DNA of 64,000 bases from Sphingomonadales bacterium (GCA_017302615.1 JAFLDB010000005.1:1-64000); one strand, 5' to 3'; numbered from the stretch's first letter, positions 33,833-45,687 are shown. Program-made: numbers and translations. Notes: generated by a model not told the origin, from the letters alone.

Positions 33833-35284
33833 TCACTTCTTTTTCATGAGGTCGTCGAGCGCCGGGGGGATCGCTCCACCGCCCAGCCCCGGCAGGCCGC
33901 CACCGGCTCCGCCGCCCAGCCCGGGCATCGCGGCACCAAGACCGCCCTTGCCGAACATCTTGGCGAGGCCGCCGAGGCCGCCCATCTTCTTGATCTGCTT
34001 CATCGCGCGCTCCATTTCCTGGTGCATCTTGAGAAGCTTGTTGACGTCCTGAACCTGGACGCCCGAACCGTTGGCAATGCGGATCTTGCGCTTGGCATTG
34101 AGCAGCTCCGGCCGAGCCCGCTCCTTTGGCGTCATGGAGCCGATGATTGCGTCCATGCGCAGCAGCACCCGGTCGTCCATTCCGCTGGCCTGCATGGCCG
34201 CCTTGGCCTTCTTCATGCCCGGCATCATCCCGGCCAGGGCGCCCAGCCCACCCATCTTCTGCATCTGGCGAAGCTGGCTGCGCAGGTCGTTCATGTCGAA
34301 CTGACCCTTGGCCATGCGCTCGGCCATGCGCTCGGCTTCTTCCTGCTCGATCGCCTGGGCGGCCTTCTCGACGATCGAGACGACATCGCCCATGCCCAGG
34401 ATCCGGCCGGCGACGCGGCTCGGCTGGAACACTTCCAGCGCATCGAGCTTTTCGCCGACCCCGGCAAACTTGATCGGCTTGCCGGTAACATGGCGCATCG
34501 ACAGCGCCGCACCGCCGCGGGCATCGCCGTCCATCCGGGTCAGGACCACACCGGTTAGTTCGATCTGCTCGGTGAACGACTTGGCGACGTTGACCGCGTC
34601 CTGGCCGGCCAGCGAATCGACCACCAGCAGGACTTCCTTGGGCGCGGAAATGCCGGCCACGGCCCGCATCTCGTCCATCAGGGCCTGATCGACATGGAGC
34701 CGGCCGGCAGTATCCAGCAACAGCACGTCGATCGCCTGCAGCTTGGCCGCCTGCAGCGCGCGGGTGGCAATCTCGGTCGGCTGCTGGCCGGCAATGATCG
34801 GCAGGGTCGCCACGCCGACCTGCTCGCCCAGCACCTTGAGCTGCTCCTGCGCGGCCGGACGGTTGACGTCGAGCGACGCCATCATCGCCTTCTTGCCGAA
34901 CTTTTCCTTGAGCAGCTTGCCCAGCTTGGCAGTGGTGGTGGTCTTGCCCGAACCCTGCAGACCGACCATCATGATCACGACCGGCGGGGCGGCATTCAGG
35001 TCCAGTCCGGGGACTTCTTCCCCGCCCAGCATGTCGACGATCGCATCGTTGACGATCTTGACGACCTGCTGGCCCGGCGTGACCGATTTCAGCACCGACT
35101 GGCCAACGGCCTTTTCGGTCACTTCATCGATGAAGCGGCGGACCACCGGCAGGGCAACGTCGGCTTCCAGCAGCGCGATTCGCACTTCGCGCATGGCATC
35201 GCGAACATCCTGCTCGCTCAGCGCACCACGACCGCGCAGCCTGTCGAAGACAGTGCCAAGACGGTCTGAAAGGGCGTCGAACAT
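33833..35284 (-). CDS. ffh: Signal recognition particle protein Ffh
   Basis: A 483-residue SRP GTPase. The N-domain ([20 protein letters not shown]) is followed by the G-domain with [25 protein letters not shown] and [10 protein letters not shown], and a Met-rich M-domain binding signal peptides and 4.5S RNA. The C-terminus ends in a Gly-rich segment ([15 protein letters not shown]) and LMKKK. The ATG at 35284 gives the standard N-terminus; a 25-codon upstream extension was rejected. It is first in the ribosomal unit, immediately downstream of tRNA-Ala, possibly on the same transcript. Confidence 0.97.
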   Translation of the reverse strand: MFDALSDRLGTVFDRLRGRGALSEQDVRDAMREVRIALLEADVALPVVRRFIDEVTEKAVGQSVLKSVTPGQQVVKIVNDAIVDMLGGEEVPGLDLNAAPPVVIMMVGLQGSGKTTTTAKLGKLLKEKFGKKAMMASLDVNRPAAQEQLKVLGEQVGVATLPIIAGQQPTEIATRALQAAKLQAIDVLLLDTAGRLHVDQALMDEMRAVAGISAPKEVLLVVDSLAGQDAVNVAKSFTEQIELTGVVLTRMDGDARGGAALSMRHVTGKPIKFAGVGEKLDALEVFQPSRVAGRILGMGDVVSIVEKAAQAIEQEEAERMAERMAKGQFDMNDLRSQLRQMQKMGGLGALAGMMPGMKKAKAAMQASGMDDRVLLRMDAIIGSMTPKERARPELLNAKRKIRIANGSGVQVQDVNKLLKMHQEMERAMKQIKKMGGLGGLAKMFGKGGLGAAMPGLGGGAGGGLPGLGGGAIPPALDDLMKKK

Positions 35285-35371
35285 ATGCAATTCGCTCCAA
35301 AACGCGAAAAAAGCCGGTGGGCGAAACCTCGCCGACCAGCTTGCCGCTAAAGCATTCAAAACTCTTATGAA

Positions 35372-35447
<76 letters not shown>

Positions 35448-35513
35448 GTACCATTCATCCTGACGAACCCTGGGAGGCCCGTCACCCCTCGCTTCATTCG
35501 CGAGAGGCCGCCC

Positions 35514-35541
35514 CTCTAGTGGCGACCTTCGCGCTTGGCAA
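35514..35541 (-). promoter_or_regulatory. Predicted tRNA-Ala promoter
   Basis: On the minus strand TTGCCA (35541-35536), 16 bases, then CTAGAG (35519-35514) and GGGCGGCC. The GC-rich discriminator is the sort associated with stringent control of stable RNA genes. It lies just beyond the end of the FYDLN protein gene. Confidence 0.55.
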
Positions 35542-35545
35542 GGGG

Positions 35546-35866
35546 TTAATTGTCGTCGTTGTTACCATCATCGTCGATGCCGACGCCAAGGTCGTCATCG
35601 CCGCCCAGATCGACGTCATTGTCCGGCGAATCGCCGTCCTCGTCGATGTCCAGATCGGTATCGGCCAGATCGACGTCGGCCACTTCCTCGGCCTTTTCCT
35701 TCTGGATTTCTTCATAGGGAATCGGCTGCTTCGACTTGAGCACCGGCTCCGGATGCCAGGCATAGCCGCATTCGATGCAGGTCACCGGGTCATCCTTGCC
35801 CAGATCGTAAAAGCGGGTGCCGCACTTCGGGCAGCCGTGCTTGGCGCCCCATTCAGCCTTGGCCAT
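35546..35866 (-). CDS. FYDLN-type acidic zinc-ribbon protein (TIGR02300 family)
   Basis: A 106-residue protein. The first half has KHGCPKCGTRFYDLGKDDP and TCIECGYAW, two CxxC pairs making a zinc ribbon, with the FYDL motif that names the family. The second half is extremely acidic (DVDLADTDLDIDEDGDSPD). The family is restricted to alphaproteobacteria and has no established function; nucleic-acid or protein binding is a guess. It is divergent from aroA, a neighbour it often keeps. Confidence 0.88.
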   Translation of the reverse strand: MAKAEWGAKHGCPKCGTRFYDLGKDDPVTCIECGYAWHPEPVLKSKQPIPYEEIQKEKAEEVADVDLADTDLDIDEDGDSPDNDVDLGGDDDLGVGIDDDGNNDDN

Positions 35867-35968
35867 AAAAATCCTCACTTGCGCATGGCCGCCGGGCCAC
35901 GCGAAAAAAGCTTCATACGTATTGGGAGGCGGACGCGCCAGTCCCAGCGCGGGCGCGCCTTGCCATAG

Positions 35969-37378
<1,410 letters not shown>

Positions 37379-37466
37379 CCTCGACTCAGTCGCCAACATC
37401 AAATCGAAGTTGCGCCGTCACGAACTTTGCAGCACCTTCTGTCCGGGTCGCATTGGGAGGATTACG

Positions 37467-38033
37467 ATGCGATTTTCAGCGCACAAACTCTGCTTGTCGA
37501 CAATCTTCGCAGCAATGCTTGCCGGATCAGTCCACGTCCCGGCCGATGCCCAGACCCGCAATCCCCGTGCGGCGGCCAGCGCTCCGGCCAAGACTGCCTT
37601 TGACCCCAACCGAATTATGACCAGGGTCAGCCAGGCCGACCTGGTGGCAATCGTCCGCCAGGGCGGGCATACAGTGGTAAGCGAGAAGGAATTTGGCGAC
37701 GTTTCGGTTCTGGCGCGCACCCCGAACGGTGTCCTGTTCCTGTTGATCGGCCGGGTTTGCGATCTGCCCGACTATGGCCCGGGCTGCCTGGGCCTTGAGT
37801 ATCAGGTCCGCTACGATGCAGACTCGCGCGTCACGTTGGACAATATCAACACCGCCAACCTGACTTGGGGGCTTACCAAGGTTTATCTGGCACAGAACGA
37901 AGAGGAAAAGGATACCGTCTTCGTGACCTCCTACACGGTTCTCGATGGTGGGCAGAAGATGGAAAATCTGGGCACGATCCTGCTCAATGTGCTCGAAATC
38001 GCACCCCAGGCCTCGAAGATCATCTGGCCCTGA
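37467..38033 (+). CDS. Secreted YbjN-domain protein
   Basis: A 188-residue protein with a Sec signal (LCLSTIFAAMLAGSVHVPADAQT) and a YbjN-like domain: IMTRVSQADLVAIVRQGGHTV near the N-terminus of the mature part, and a C-terminal segment with TKVYLAQNEEEKDTVFVTSYT. A cysteine pair (VCDLPDYGPGC) may form a disulfide. YbjN folds occur in many uncharacterised proteins; the role is unknown. GGGAGG six bases before the ATG decides the start. It lies between aroA and cmk on the same strand. Confidence 0.7.
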   Translation: MRFSAHKLCLSTIFAAMLAGSVHVPADAQTRNPRAAASAPAKTAFDPNRIMTRVSQADLVAIVRQGGHTVVSEKEFGDVSVLARTPNGVLFLLIGRVCDLPDYGPGCLGLEYQVRYDADSRVTLDNINTANLTWGLTKVYLAQNEEEKDTVFVTSYTVLDGGQKMENLGTILLNVLEIAPQASKIIWP

Positions 38034-38048
38034 CACGATCGTCCCTGC

Positions 38049-38075
38049 TTGCCCTGATCCGATCCGCGCCATAGT
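38049..38075 (+). promoter_or_regulatory. Predicted cmk promoter
   Basis: TTGCCC (38049-38054), 15 bases, then CATAGT (38070-38075), 79 bp before the cmk ATG. It fits the recurrent spacing, with a weaker -10. Confidence 0.4.
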
Positions 38076-38153
38076 CAGCGCGGCATGACGCTCCGTCCTT
38101 CGTCCGCGCCACGCGGCGAGGGGGTCGGGCGATGCGCCAATGAAAGGGTAGCA

Positions 38154-38780
38154 ATGATCATCGCCGTCGATGGCCCCACCGCTTCCGGCAAGGGCACCAT
38201 TGCCAAGGCCCTGGCCGCCCATTTCGGTCTGCCGCACCTCGATACCGGGTTGCTTTACCGTGCGGTCGGGCGGCAGTGCGCTTTGAATGGCGGCAATGCC
38301 GACGATCCGGCCGATGCTCTGGCCGCCTGTGCCTTTCCCGACGATCTGCTGGCCGATCCCGAGCTGCGCAGTGAAGCCACCGGTGGCCTTGCCAGCCGGG
38401 TCTCGGTCCATCCCGGCGTGCGCCAGGCCCTGTTCGAGCGGCAGCGCGCCTTTGCCACCCGGCCCGGCGGCGCCGTGCTGGACGGGCGCGATATCGGCAC
38501 GGTGATCGCCCCCGAGGCAGAGGCCAAGCTGTTCGTCGTCGCTTCCGTTCCGGCCCGGGCGGAGCGGCGCTTTCGGGAGATGCAGGCGGCAGGCCGCGCG
38601 GTCAGCCTGCCGGAGATCGCCGCCGATCTCGAGGCCCGGGACGCGCGCGACCGCAGCCGCGCGGAAGCCCCGCTGGTGGCCGCGGCCGACGCGGTGCTGC
38701 TCGATACCAGCGACCTCGACCGCGATGCAGCCATCGCAGCAGCAATCCGGATCGTCGAACAGGCAGCTCAAGGCCGTTGA
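38154..38780 (+). CDS. cmk: Cytidylate kinase
   Basis: A 208-residue kinase that phosphorylates CMP and dCMP. The P-loop IAVDGPTASGKGTIAKALA starts the protein; HLDTGLLYRAV is the CMP-binding strand; DGRDIGTVIAPEAEAKLFV and RDARDRSRAEAPL hold the NMP-binding and lid arginines. Length is on the short side but complete. The ATG at 38154 follows AAAGGG. It is followed by a lipoprotein cytochrome c gene and then rpsA. Confidence 0.95.
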   Translation: MIIAVDGPTASGKGTIAKALAAHFGLPHLDTGLLYRAVGRQCALNGGNADDPADALAACAFPDDLLADPELRSEATGGLASRVSVHPGVRQALFERQRAFATRPGGAVLDGRDIGTVIAPEAEAKLFVVASVPARAERRFREMQAAGRAVSLPEIAADLEARDARDRSRAEAPLVAAADAVLLDTSDLDRDAAIAAAIRIVEQAAQGR

Positions 38781-38812
38781 TGCCGTGGGCCGCGCGGGAT
38801 AGGCAGGCAAGG

Positions 38813-39175
38813 ATGTTGAAGCCGCTCGCCCCCGCGCTCGTCCTTGCCGCCCTCACCGCCTGTGTGCCGGCACACTCCCCCGGCGCGCCCGCGCCGCTGT
38901 CCCCGTCGGCCCAGCGCGGCCTGACCTTTGCCAGGGCCAATTGCGCAGGATGCCACGCGGTCGAAGGCAGCGCCGCCTCGCCCAATGCCGAGGCGCCGAC
39001 CTTTGTCGCGATCGCCAACATGCCGGGCCTGACCGGGGAAACGCTGCGCCAGTATCTGCGCGATTCGCACAATTATCCCGCGGCGATGAACTTCACGGTC
39101 GAACCGGCCCAGATTGACGATCTGGCCGACTATGCCGTCACGCTGAAGCGGGCCGATTACAAGCCGGATATCTGA
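38813..39175 (+). CDS. Lipoprotein c-type cytochrome
   Basis: A 120-residue monohaem cytochrome c. The signal ends in a lipobox (LAALTAC), predicting lipid attachment at the cysteine. CAGCH binds haem near residue 45, and Met in YPAAMNF is the likely sixth ligand. LRQYLRDSHNYPAAM and IDDLADYAVTLK resemble small class I cytochromes that donate to oxidases. Start: the ATG at 38813 places the signal peptide at the N-terminus; the upstream extension overlaps cmk. It intervenes between cmk and rpsA, which are usually adjacent. Confidence 0.85.
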   Translation: MLKPLAPALVLAALTACVPAHSPGAPAPLSPSAQRGLTFARANCAGCHAVEGSAASPNAEAPTFVAIANMPGLTGETLRQYLRDSHNYPAAMNFTVEPAQIDDLADYAVTLKRADYKPDI

Positions 39176-39208
39176 CCCGGCGCGGCGGGCCGAAACACCG
39201 CTATTTCC

Positions 39209-39236
39209 TTGCATTTGCGCCGGTCTGCGCCTAAGG
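39209..39236 (+). promoter_or_regulatory. Predicted rpsA promoter
   Basis: TTGCAT (39209-39214), 16 bases, then CTAAGG (39231-39236), running into GCCGCC. The element and its flanks (TTTCC before, GGCCGCC after) match the rpsF promoter. Confidence 0.6.
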
Positions 39237-39402
39237 GCCGCCGGTCCGCAGGAGCCTTGGCTTTTTCGGGCGCTGCGGACGGCATCCGGCCCCCGTGGCA
39301 GTTCGGCCCTTTTGGCCCGCCCCGGGATGGTCCCGACGGCGGAGGAAAGACCGGCGGAAACAACCGCCTGGCCGGAAACATCGATACGAGGAAACTCACC
39401 CT
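39237..39402 (+). promoter_or_regulatory. Long structured 5' leader of rpsA
   Basis: About 160 bases lie between the predicted start site and the ATG. GTCCGCAG (39244-39251) pairs with CTGCGGAC (39273-39280), and GGCC-CTTTT-GGCC forms a second short hairpin near 39305-39320. S1 represses its own mRNA in E. coli through a folded leader; a comparable role here is inferred. Confidence 0.45.
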
Positions 39403-41112
<1,710 letters not shown>

Positions 41113-41145
41113 GCGTCCTCCTCAGCCGACAGGCCAAACCAACAA

Positions 41146-41178
41146 AGGCCCGTCCGGAGCGATCCGGGCGGGCTTTTG
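41146..41178 (+). terminator. Intrinsic terminator of rpsA
   Basis: GCCCGTCCGGA and TCCGGGCGGGC pair (one mismatch) around GCGA, followed by TTTTGCTTT, about 35 bp after the rpsA stop. Confidence 0.9.
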
Positions 41179-41218
41179 CTTTGGGGGAATACGGGTATGG
41201 TAGTGGCAGGAGATCGAA

Positions 41219-41977
41219 ATGCTTGAAGTCCACCAGTTCCCATGCCTGTCCGACAACTACGGCTACCTGCTGCACGATCCCGTCAGCGAGGAGACGGTCT
41301 GCATCGATACGCCCGATGCCGAAGCCTACCTGCGCGAGGCGGCGCGCAAGCATTGGCAGATCACCCAGATCTGGAACACGCACTGGCACCCGGACCATGC
41401 CGGCGGGAACGAGGCGATCAAGGCGGCGACCGGCTGCACCGTGGTTGCGCCAGAGGCCGATGCCGCGCGGATCCCGGCGGTGGACCGCCTGGTGGCGCAT
41501 GGCGAACTGGTCGCGATCGGGGCCTGGGACGCGCACGTGATCGACGTGGGCGGCCACACCCACGGTCACATTGCCTATCACCTGCCCGAGGCGGAAATGG
41601 CCTTTGTCGGCGATGCGGTTTTCGCGCTGGGCTGCGGCCGTATGTTCGAAGGCACCGCGCCGCAGTTCTGGGCCAGCCTGTGCCGGATCAAGGCCCTGCC
41701 GACCTCGACCATGCTCTATTGCGCGCACGAATATACCCAGAGTAACGCCCGCTTCGCGCTCCATGCCGATCCGGACAATGCCAAGCTGGCCGACTATGTC
41801 CGCCACATCGAAGTGGCTCGTGCCGCCGGCAAACCAACCGTGCCGACCACGCTGAGCCGCGAACTGGCCACCAACCCGTTCCTGCGCGCCGACGATCCGG
41901 CGATGCAGGCGCGCTGGGGCGGCGGGGATGCCGTGCAGACCTTTGCCGCGCTGCGGGCCGCCAAGGACACGTTCTGA
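41219..41977 (+). CDS. gloB: Hydroxyacylglutathione hydrolase (glyoxalase II)
   Basis: A 252-residue metallo-beta-lactamase-fold enzyme that hydrolyses S-lactoylglutathione in methylglyoxal detoxification. THWHPDHAGG is the bimetal motif, GHTHGHIAYHL and FVGDAVFALGCGRMFEG give the other ligands, and CAHEYTQSNARFAL is the glutathione-binding C-terminal part of GloB. GGAGATCGAA precedes the ATG. The gene is 4 bp upstream of an oxidoreductase gene, so they probably form an operon. Confidence 0.95.
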   Translation: MLEVHQFPCLSDNYGYLLHDPVSEETVCIDTPDAEAYLREAARKHWQITQIWNTHWHPDHAGGNEAIKAATGCTVVAPEADAARIPAVDRLVAHGELVAIGAWDAHVIDVGGHTHGHIAYHLPEAEMAFVGDAVFALGCGRMFEGTAPQFWASLCRIKALPTSTMLYCAHEYTQSNARFALHADPDNAKLADYVRHIEVARAAGKPTVPTTLSRELATNPFLRADDPAMQARWGGGDAVQTFAALRAAKDTF

Positions 41978-41981
41978 CACC

Positions 41982-42956
41982 ATGAAGGCCCTTGTCGTAT
42001 CCAGCCTCTCCCCCGACCTTTCGGGTGTGGCGTTGCAAGCTCTGCCCACCCCCACGCGCGGGAGCGGCGAAGTGCTGGTGCGGGTCCGCGCCGCCTCGCT
42101 CAATTTCCCCGACCTGCTGATGACCAAGGGCGAATATCAACTGAAGCCTCCCCTGCCGTTCGTGGCCGGGCTCGAGTTCGCCGGTGAGGTGGTAGAGCCT
42201 GATCCGGACAGCGGCTTTGCCCCCGGTGATGCGGTCTATGGCGGCAACAAGACCGGGGCCTTTGCCGAATATGCCGTGGTTCCGGCCCGCGCCGTCACCC
42301 GCATGCCCCACGGCATCGGCTTTCCCGCCGCCGCCGCATTGGGCGCAGCCTATGGCACGGCCTACACCGGGCTGGTTGAAATTGGCGGACTGAAGGCAGG
42401 CCAATGGGTGCTGATCCACGGAGCCAGCGGCGGGGTGGGTCTGGCCGCGGTGGAACTGGCCAAGCGCCTTGGCGCACACGTGATCGCCACGACCGGATCA
42501 CCCGAAAAAGTCGAGCGGCTCAAAGCCGCCAGCGATGCCGACGCGGTGATCCTGGCCGAAGGGCGGTTCCGAGAACAGGTGGCGGAGCTGACCGGCGGCG
42601 CACTGTGCGACCTGGTCTATGATCCCGTCGGCGGCGACATTTTCGATGAAAGCACACGCTGCGTCGCCTTTGGCGGCAAGCTGCTGGTGATCGGATTTGC
42701 CGGCGGGCGGATTGCCGACATTTCGACCAATATCCCGCTGATCAAGGGTTTCTCGGTCGTCGGCGTTCGCGCCGGCGAATATGCCCGCCGCTTCCCCGAC
42801 CGGGGCCGCGCGATCCGCGAGGCCGTAGCTACGCTTGCCGCTGACGGCCGGCTCAATCCGCACATCGACCGGACCCTGCCGCTCGAGAATTGGCGCGAAG
42901 CCTATCAGGCCATGGCGGACCGCCAGATTGTCGGGAAGATCGTTCTCGAACCCTGA
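41982..42956 (+). CDS. Zinc-free quinone oxidoreductase (MDR superfamily)
   Basis: A 324-residue medium-chain reductase of the NADPH:quinone oxidoreductase group. The GroES-like domain has RAASLNFPDLLMTKGEY and FVAGLEFAGEVVE without zinc-binding cysteines. The NADPH fold has VLIHGASGGVGLAAVELAKR, with VIATTGSPEKVERLKAA downstream. It may also act on acryloyl-CoA-like or other enoyl substrates. It follows gloB closely and ends at a bidirectional hairpin before the ATP synthase genes. Confidence 0.9.
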   Translation: MKALVVSSLSPDLSGVALQALPTPTRGSGEVLVRVRAASLNFPDLLMTKGEYQLKPPLPFVAGLEFAGEVVEPDPDSGFAPGDAVYGGNKTGAFAEYAVVPARAVTRMPHGIGFPAAAALGAAYGTAYTGLVEIGGLKAGQWVLIHGASGGVGLAAVELAKRLGAHVIATTGSPEKVERLKAASDADAVILAEGRFREQVAELTGGALCDLVYDPVGGDIFDESTRCVAFGGKLLVIGFAGGRIADISTNIPLIKGFSVVGVRAGEYARRFPDRGRAIREAVATLAADGRLNPHIDRTLPLENWREAYQAMADRQIVGKIVLEP

Positions 42957-42961
42957 TACGA

Positions 42962-42990
42962 AAAAGGGCGGCCCGAAAGCCGCCCTTTCC
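42962..42990. terminator. Bidirectional terminator
   Basis: AAAGGGCGGC and GCCGCCCTTT form a 10 bp stem with an A-run on one side and a T-run on the other, between the convergent oxidoreductase and ATP synthase genes. It can serve both. Confidence 0.88.
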
Positions 42991-43013
42991 CCTCTCCAGC
43001 TCGAAAATTCGGA

Positions 43014-43568
43014 TCAGAGCCCGGCGATCGCCTCGTCTACCAGGCCCTTGTCGGCCTTTGCGTCGTGCTGGGCGGCGATCAGTGCCTGGGCAGCGCCGGT
43101 GGCGGCCGCAGCGGTTCTGGCGCGCAGGCTTTCCACCGCGGTACGCTCGGCAGCGCCGATCTTGTCTTCCGCCATCTTCTCGCGGCGGGCGACCAGTTCG
43201 GCAGTGTCGGCTTCGGCCTTGGCAATGATAGCCGAGGCTTCGGACTTGGCGTGTTCGATGATGCCCTGGGCTTCCTTGGCACTGGCGGCCTGCTGTGCCT
43301 TGGCGCTGGCCATCAGGGCTTCGGCTTCCTCGCGGATCGCCTTGGCTTCGTCGAGCGACTTGCGGGTCTCGGCGATCTGGGCATCCAGACCGGCGATGAT
43401 CTGCTTGTGCGCCTTCAGACCGAAAATTGCGATCAGGAAGAACAGCGTCACGCCGGCATAGACCCAGCCCTCGGCTCCAAGGCCGAGCACGGTCGGCTCG
43501 TGATGCTCACCGACGTGCGCACCGGCTTCTGCGGCGGCTTCGGCGAGGAGGTTAAGAGTGAGTGCCAT
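43014..43568 (-). CDS. atpF: ATP synthase Fo subunit b
   Basis: A 184-residue stalk subunit. A membrane helix near residues 35-50 (WVYAGVTLFFLIAIFGL) is preceded by an unusually long N-terminus (LAEAAAEAGAHVGEHHE), and a long Ala/Glu/Lys coiled coil follows. With the b' protein it forms the peripheral stalk holding F1 to the a subunit. It is the last gene of the Fo operon; the F1 genes are elsewhere, as in other alphaproteobacteria. Confidence 0.92.
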   Translation of the reverse strand: MALTLNLLAEAAAEAGAHVGEHHEPTVLGLGAEGWVYAGVTLFFLIAIFGLKAHKQIIAGLDAQIAETRKSLDEAKAIREEAEALMASAKAQQAASAKEAQGIIEHAKSEASAIIAKAEADTAELVARREKMAEDKIGAAERTAVESLRARTAAAATGAAQALIAAQHDAKADKGLVDEAIAGL

Positions 43569-43580
43569 CTGGTTCCTGCC

Positions 43581-44063
43581 TTAAAGCTGGGCGGCGACGG
43601 TCTGCTTTGCGGCATCGAGCTTGGGCTCGACCCCGGTCAGCTTGGCGACAATCGCCTGGGCGCTTTCAGCCGCGGCATCGGCCAGTTTGCCTTCGGCAGC
43701 CTTGACCGCCGTGGCAATCCGCGCCTCGGCTTCGGCCACGCGGGCTTCAGCCTTGGCGCCGGCTTCAGCAAGGCGCGCTTCGCTGGCCTTGGCGGCATCG
43801 GCCTTGGCCGCGGCGATGGCGGCGCGGGCCTGTTCACGCGAGGCATTCATCTCTGCATGATAGCGCGCGTCAACTTCGTCAGCCGTTTCCTTGGCAGCCT
43901 TGGCCGCGGCAATGTCACCGGCGATCTTGTCTTCGCGCTGCTCCATCACTTTGCCAAGCTTGGGCAGGGTCATGCGGACCACACCAAAGTACAGGACAAC
44001 GAAAAGAACCGCGAGCCAGGCCACCTGGGGCCAGAAGACATTCGCGAAATCGAACTGGGGCAT
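43581..44063 (-). CDS. atpG: ATP synthase Fo subunit b'
   Basis: A 160-residue protein with an N-terminal membrane helix (WPQVAWLAVLFVVLYFGVV) and then an Ala-rich coiled coil. The start MPQFDFANVFWPQ is typical of b' subunits in alphaproteobacteria and photosynthetic bacteria, which make the stalk from two different b chains. It lies 12 bp upstream of the b subunit gene. Confidence 0.92.
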   Translation of the reverse strand: MPQFDFANVFWPQVAWLAVLFVVLYFGVVRMTLPKLGKVMEQREDKIAGDIAAAKAAKETADEVDARYHAEMNASREQARAAIAAAKADAAKASEARLAEAGAKAEARVAEAEARIATAVKAAEGKLADAAAESAQAIVAKLTGVEPKLDAAKQTVAAQL

Positions 44064-44129
44064 TGAAAGTCCCTGCCTCGAAATTCGGGAGGAAACGCCG
44101 ACCGGGACGAACCCCGGCCGGCAAATGGC

Positions 44130-44354
44130 TTAGCTGAAGGCCAGAGCCAGCGCGACGACCGCCGCGATCAGGCCGAGAGCTTCGGTCACCGCGAAGCCGA
44201 AGATCAGGCGGCCGCCCATCTTGGCGTCGGCTTCGGGGTTACGGACGGCACCGTTCAGGTACTGACCGAAGATCGAGCCCACGCCGATAGCGGCCAGACC
44301 AGCGCCAACTGCGGCCAGACCAGCGCCGATAACCCGTGCAGATTCTGCGTCCAT
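44130..44354 (-). CDS. atpE: ATP synthase Fo subunit c
   Basis: A 74-residue hairpin of two membrane helices. The Gly-rich first helix AVGAGLAAIGVGSIFG packs the c-ring, the polar loop is AVRNPEA, and the proton-carrying carboxylate is Glu58 in FGFAVTEALGL. No glutamine or hydroxyl pattern typical of sodium-binding rings stands out, so proton coupling is expected. The gene lies between a and b'. Confidence 0.97.
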   Translation of the reverse strand: MDAESARVIGAGLAAVGAGLAAIGVGSIFGQYLNGAVRNPEADAKMGGRLIFGFAVTEALGLIAAVVALALAFS

Positions 44355-44394
44355 GATGAATTCCCTTGCTTAGATAAAGAGTTGGAGGAGGAAC

Positions 44395-45144
44395 TTAGTG
44401 AAGGTTGATCGCGTCGTTGAGATACAGCGAAGCGAGCAGAGCGAAAACGTAAGCCTGGACCACCGCGATCAGCACTTCCAGCGCGGTCAGCGCGACGATC
44501 ACGCCCAGCGGGAGGATCCCGCCGACATAGGGCAGTGCGCCAAACGAGCCGAGCGTGACGACGAAAGTGCCAAACACCTTCAGCAGCACGTGGCCGGCCG
44601 TCATGTTGGCAAACAGTCGGATTGCGAGAGTGAAGGGACGCGAAAGGAACGAGAGAAACTCGATCACGAACACGAACGCGCCCAGAGCGATGCCCGAACC
44701 GCTCGGCCAGAACAGCGAGAAGAAGTGCAGGCCGTGGCGGGCGAAACCGACGATGCAAACCGTCACGAACACCAGCAGCGCAAGGCCCAGCGTGACGGAG
44801 ATGTGGCTGGTCGGCGTGAACGAGCCGACCCACGGGATCATGCCCAAGAGGTTGCAGGCAAGGACGAAGATGAACACGGCGAAAATCAGCGGCGCGAACC
44901 GTCTGCCTTCCGGACCGACATTCTCGTCGAGCATTTTTCGCACGAAGTCATAGAGATATTCAACAGCTGCCTGGGCCCGGCCGGGAACCAGCTGCGGCTT
45001 GGCAGTGCCGATGAACAGGAATGCCGAAACCGCCAGCAGGGCGAACAGCATCCACAACGAGGAATTCGTGAACGAGACGTCATAGCCCGCCACTTCGAGC
45101 GGCTTGATCGTCTTGACCGCGAACTGCTCCATCGGATTGGCCAC
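44395..45144 (-). CDS. atpB: ATP synthase Fo subunit a
   Basis: A 249-residue membrane protein with five or six helices. The essential arginine is in LAIRLFANMTAGH; the Gln/His partner region lies in LIAVVQAYVFALL near the C-terminus. It forms the proton half-channels next to the c-ring. The gene is 11 bp downstream of atpI and upstream of atpE. Confidence 0.97.
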   Translation of the reverse strand: MANPMEQFAVKTIKPLEVAGYDVSFTNSSLWMLFALLAVSAFLFIGTAKPQLVPGRAQAAVEYLYDFVRKMLDENVGPEGRRFAPLIFAVFIFVLACNLLGMIPWVGSFTPTSHISVTLGLALLVFVTVCIVGFARHGLHFFSLFWPSGSGIALGAFVFVIEFLSFLSRPFTLAIRLFANMTAGHVLLKVFGTFVVTLGSFGALPYVGGILPLGVIVALTALEVLIAVVQAYVFALLASLYLNDAINLH

Positions 45145-45155
45145 GTACGAACTCC

Positions 45156-45470
45156 CTAATCTTGCCGATCGTTGGCCGGATCGCTGTCAAAGCTTGCCGA
45201 GGTCTGCATCGCGCGGCGCGTGCCGGCCGCAAAGCCGAGCAACAGCATCACAATCAGACCCCATGGCGTCTTCGCATCCAGCCACCGGTCAATCCCCCAG
45301 CCGATAAACCCGCTGACCAGCACGGTCCCCACGAACTCTATCCCCACTGCCCAGCCGCGCGTTTCTGCGCGGCTTTCGGCCGAGGCAAGCCCGCGGGTGT
45401 GCTTCGCCTGTGCTTCAGCGATCCTGCGGTCGAGATCACTCCCGCCGCCCTGTCCGCTCGAATCGGTCAT
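45156..45470 (-). CDS. atpI: AtpI/AtpZ-type ATP synthase assembly protein
   Basis: A 104-residue protein with a charged N-terminus and two membrane helices (AVGIEFVGTVLVSGFIGWG and GLIVMLLLGFAAGTR). Proteins of this type precede atpB in most alphaproteobacterial operons and help c-ring assembly or magnesium supply. It is the first gene of the Fo operon, with a predicted promoter about 100 bp upstream. Confidence 0.9.
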   Translation of the reverse strand: MTDSSGQGGGSDLDRRIAEAQAKHTRGLASAESRAETRGWAVGIEFVGTVLVSGFIGWGIDRWLDAKTPWGLIVMLLLGFAAGTRRAMQTSASFDSDPANDRQD

Positions 45471-45572
45471 GCGAAGACCCTGCTTGGTGCGGCGCCCAAA
45501 AGGGCTGAACCGACCGGAAAAACTCGCACGCCAAGGGCCAACCGCGGGTGCGGCGGACCTGACGCGCGGCCC

Positions 45573-45600
45573 CTTTAGGAAGGGTTCAAGGCCAAGTCAA
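45573..45600 (-). promoter_or_regulatory. Predicted atp operon promoter
   Basis: On the minus strand TTGACT (45600-45595), 16 bases, then CTAAAG (45578-45573) and GGGCCGCG. It is one of the best matches to the recurrent promoter. It predicts a leader of about 95 bases. Confidence 0.6.
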
Positions 45601-45626
45601 CCGCGCCTGCCGCAGTGCGGAAAACG

Positions 45627-45658
45627 AAAGGGCGGAGCGCCTTTGACGCCCCGCCCTT
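45627..45658 (-). terminator. Intrinsic terminator of ydbH-ynbE-ydbL
   Basis: AAGGGCGG and CCGCCCTT pair, extended inward by GCG/CGC after a one-base mismatch. On the minus strand the stem is followed by TCGTTTTCC. It lies about 30 bp after the ydbL stop and just ahead of the atp promoter. Confidence 0.8.
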
Positions 45659-45687
45659 GTGGCTGGTTCGAATGAGCCAGTCCGGAC

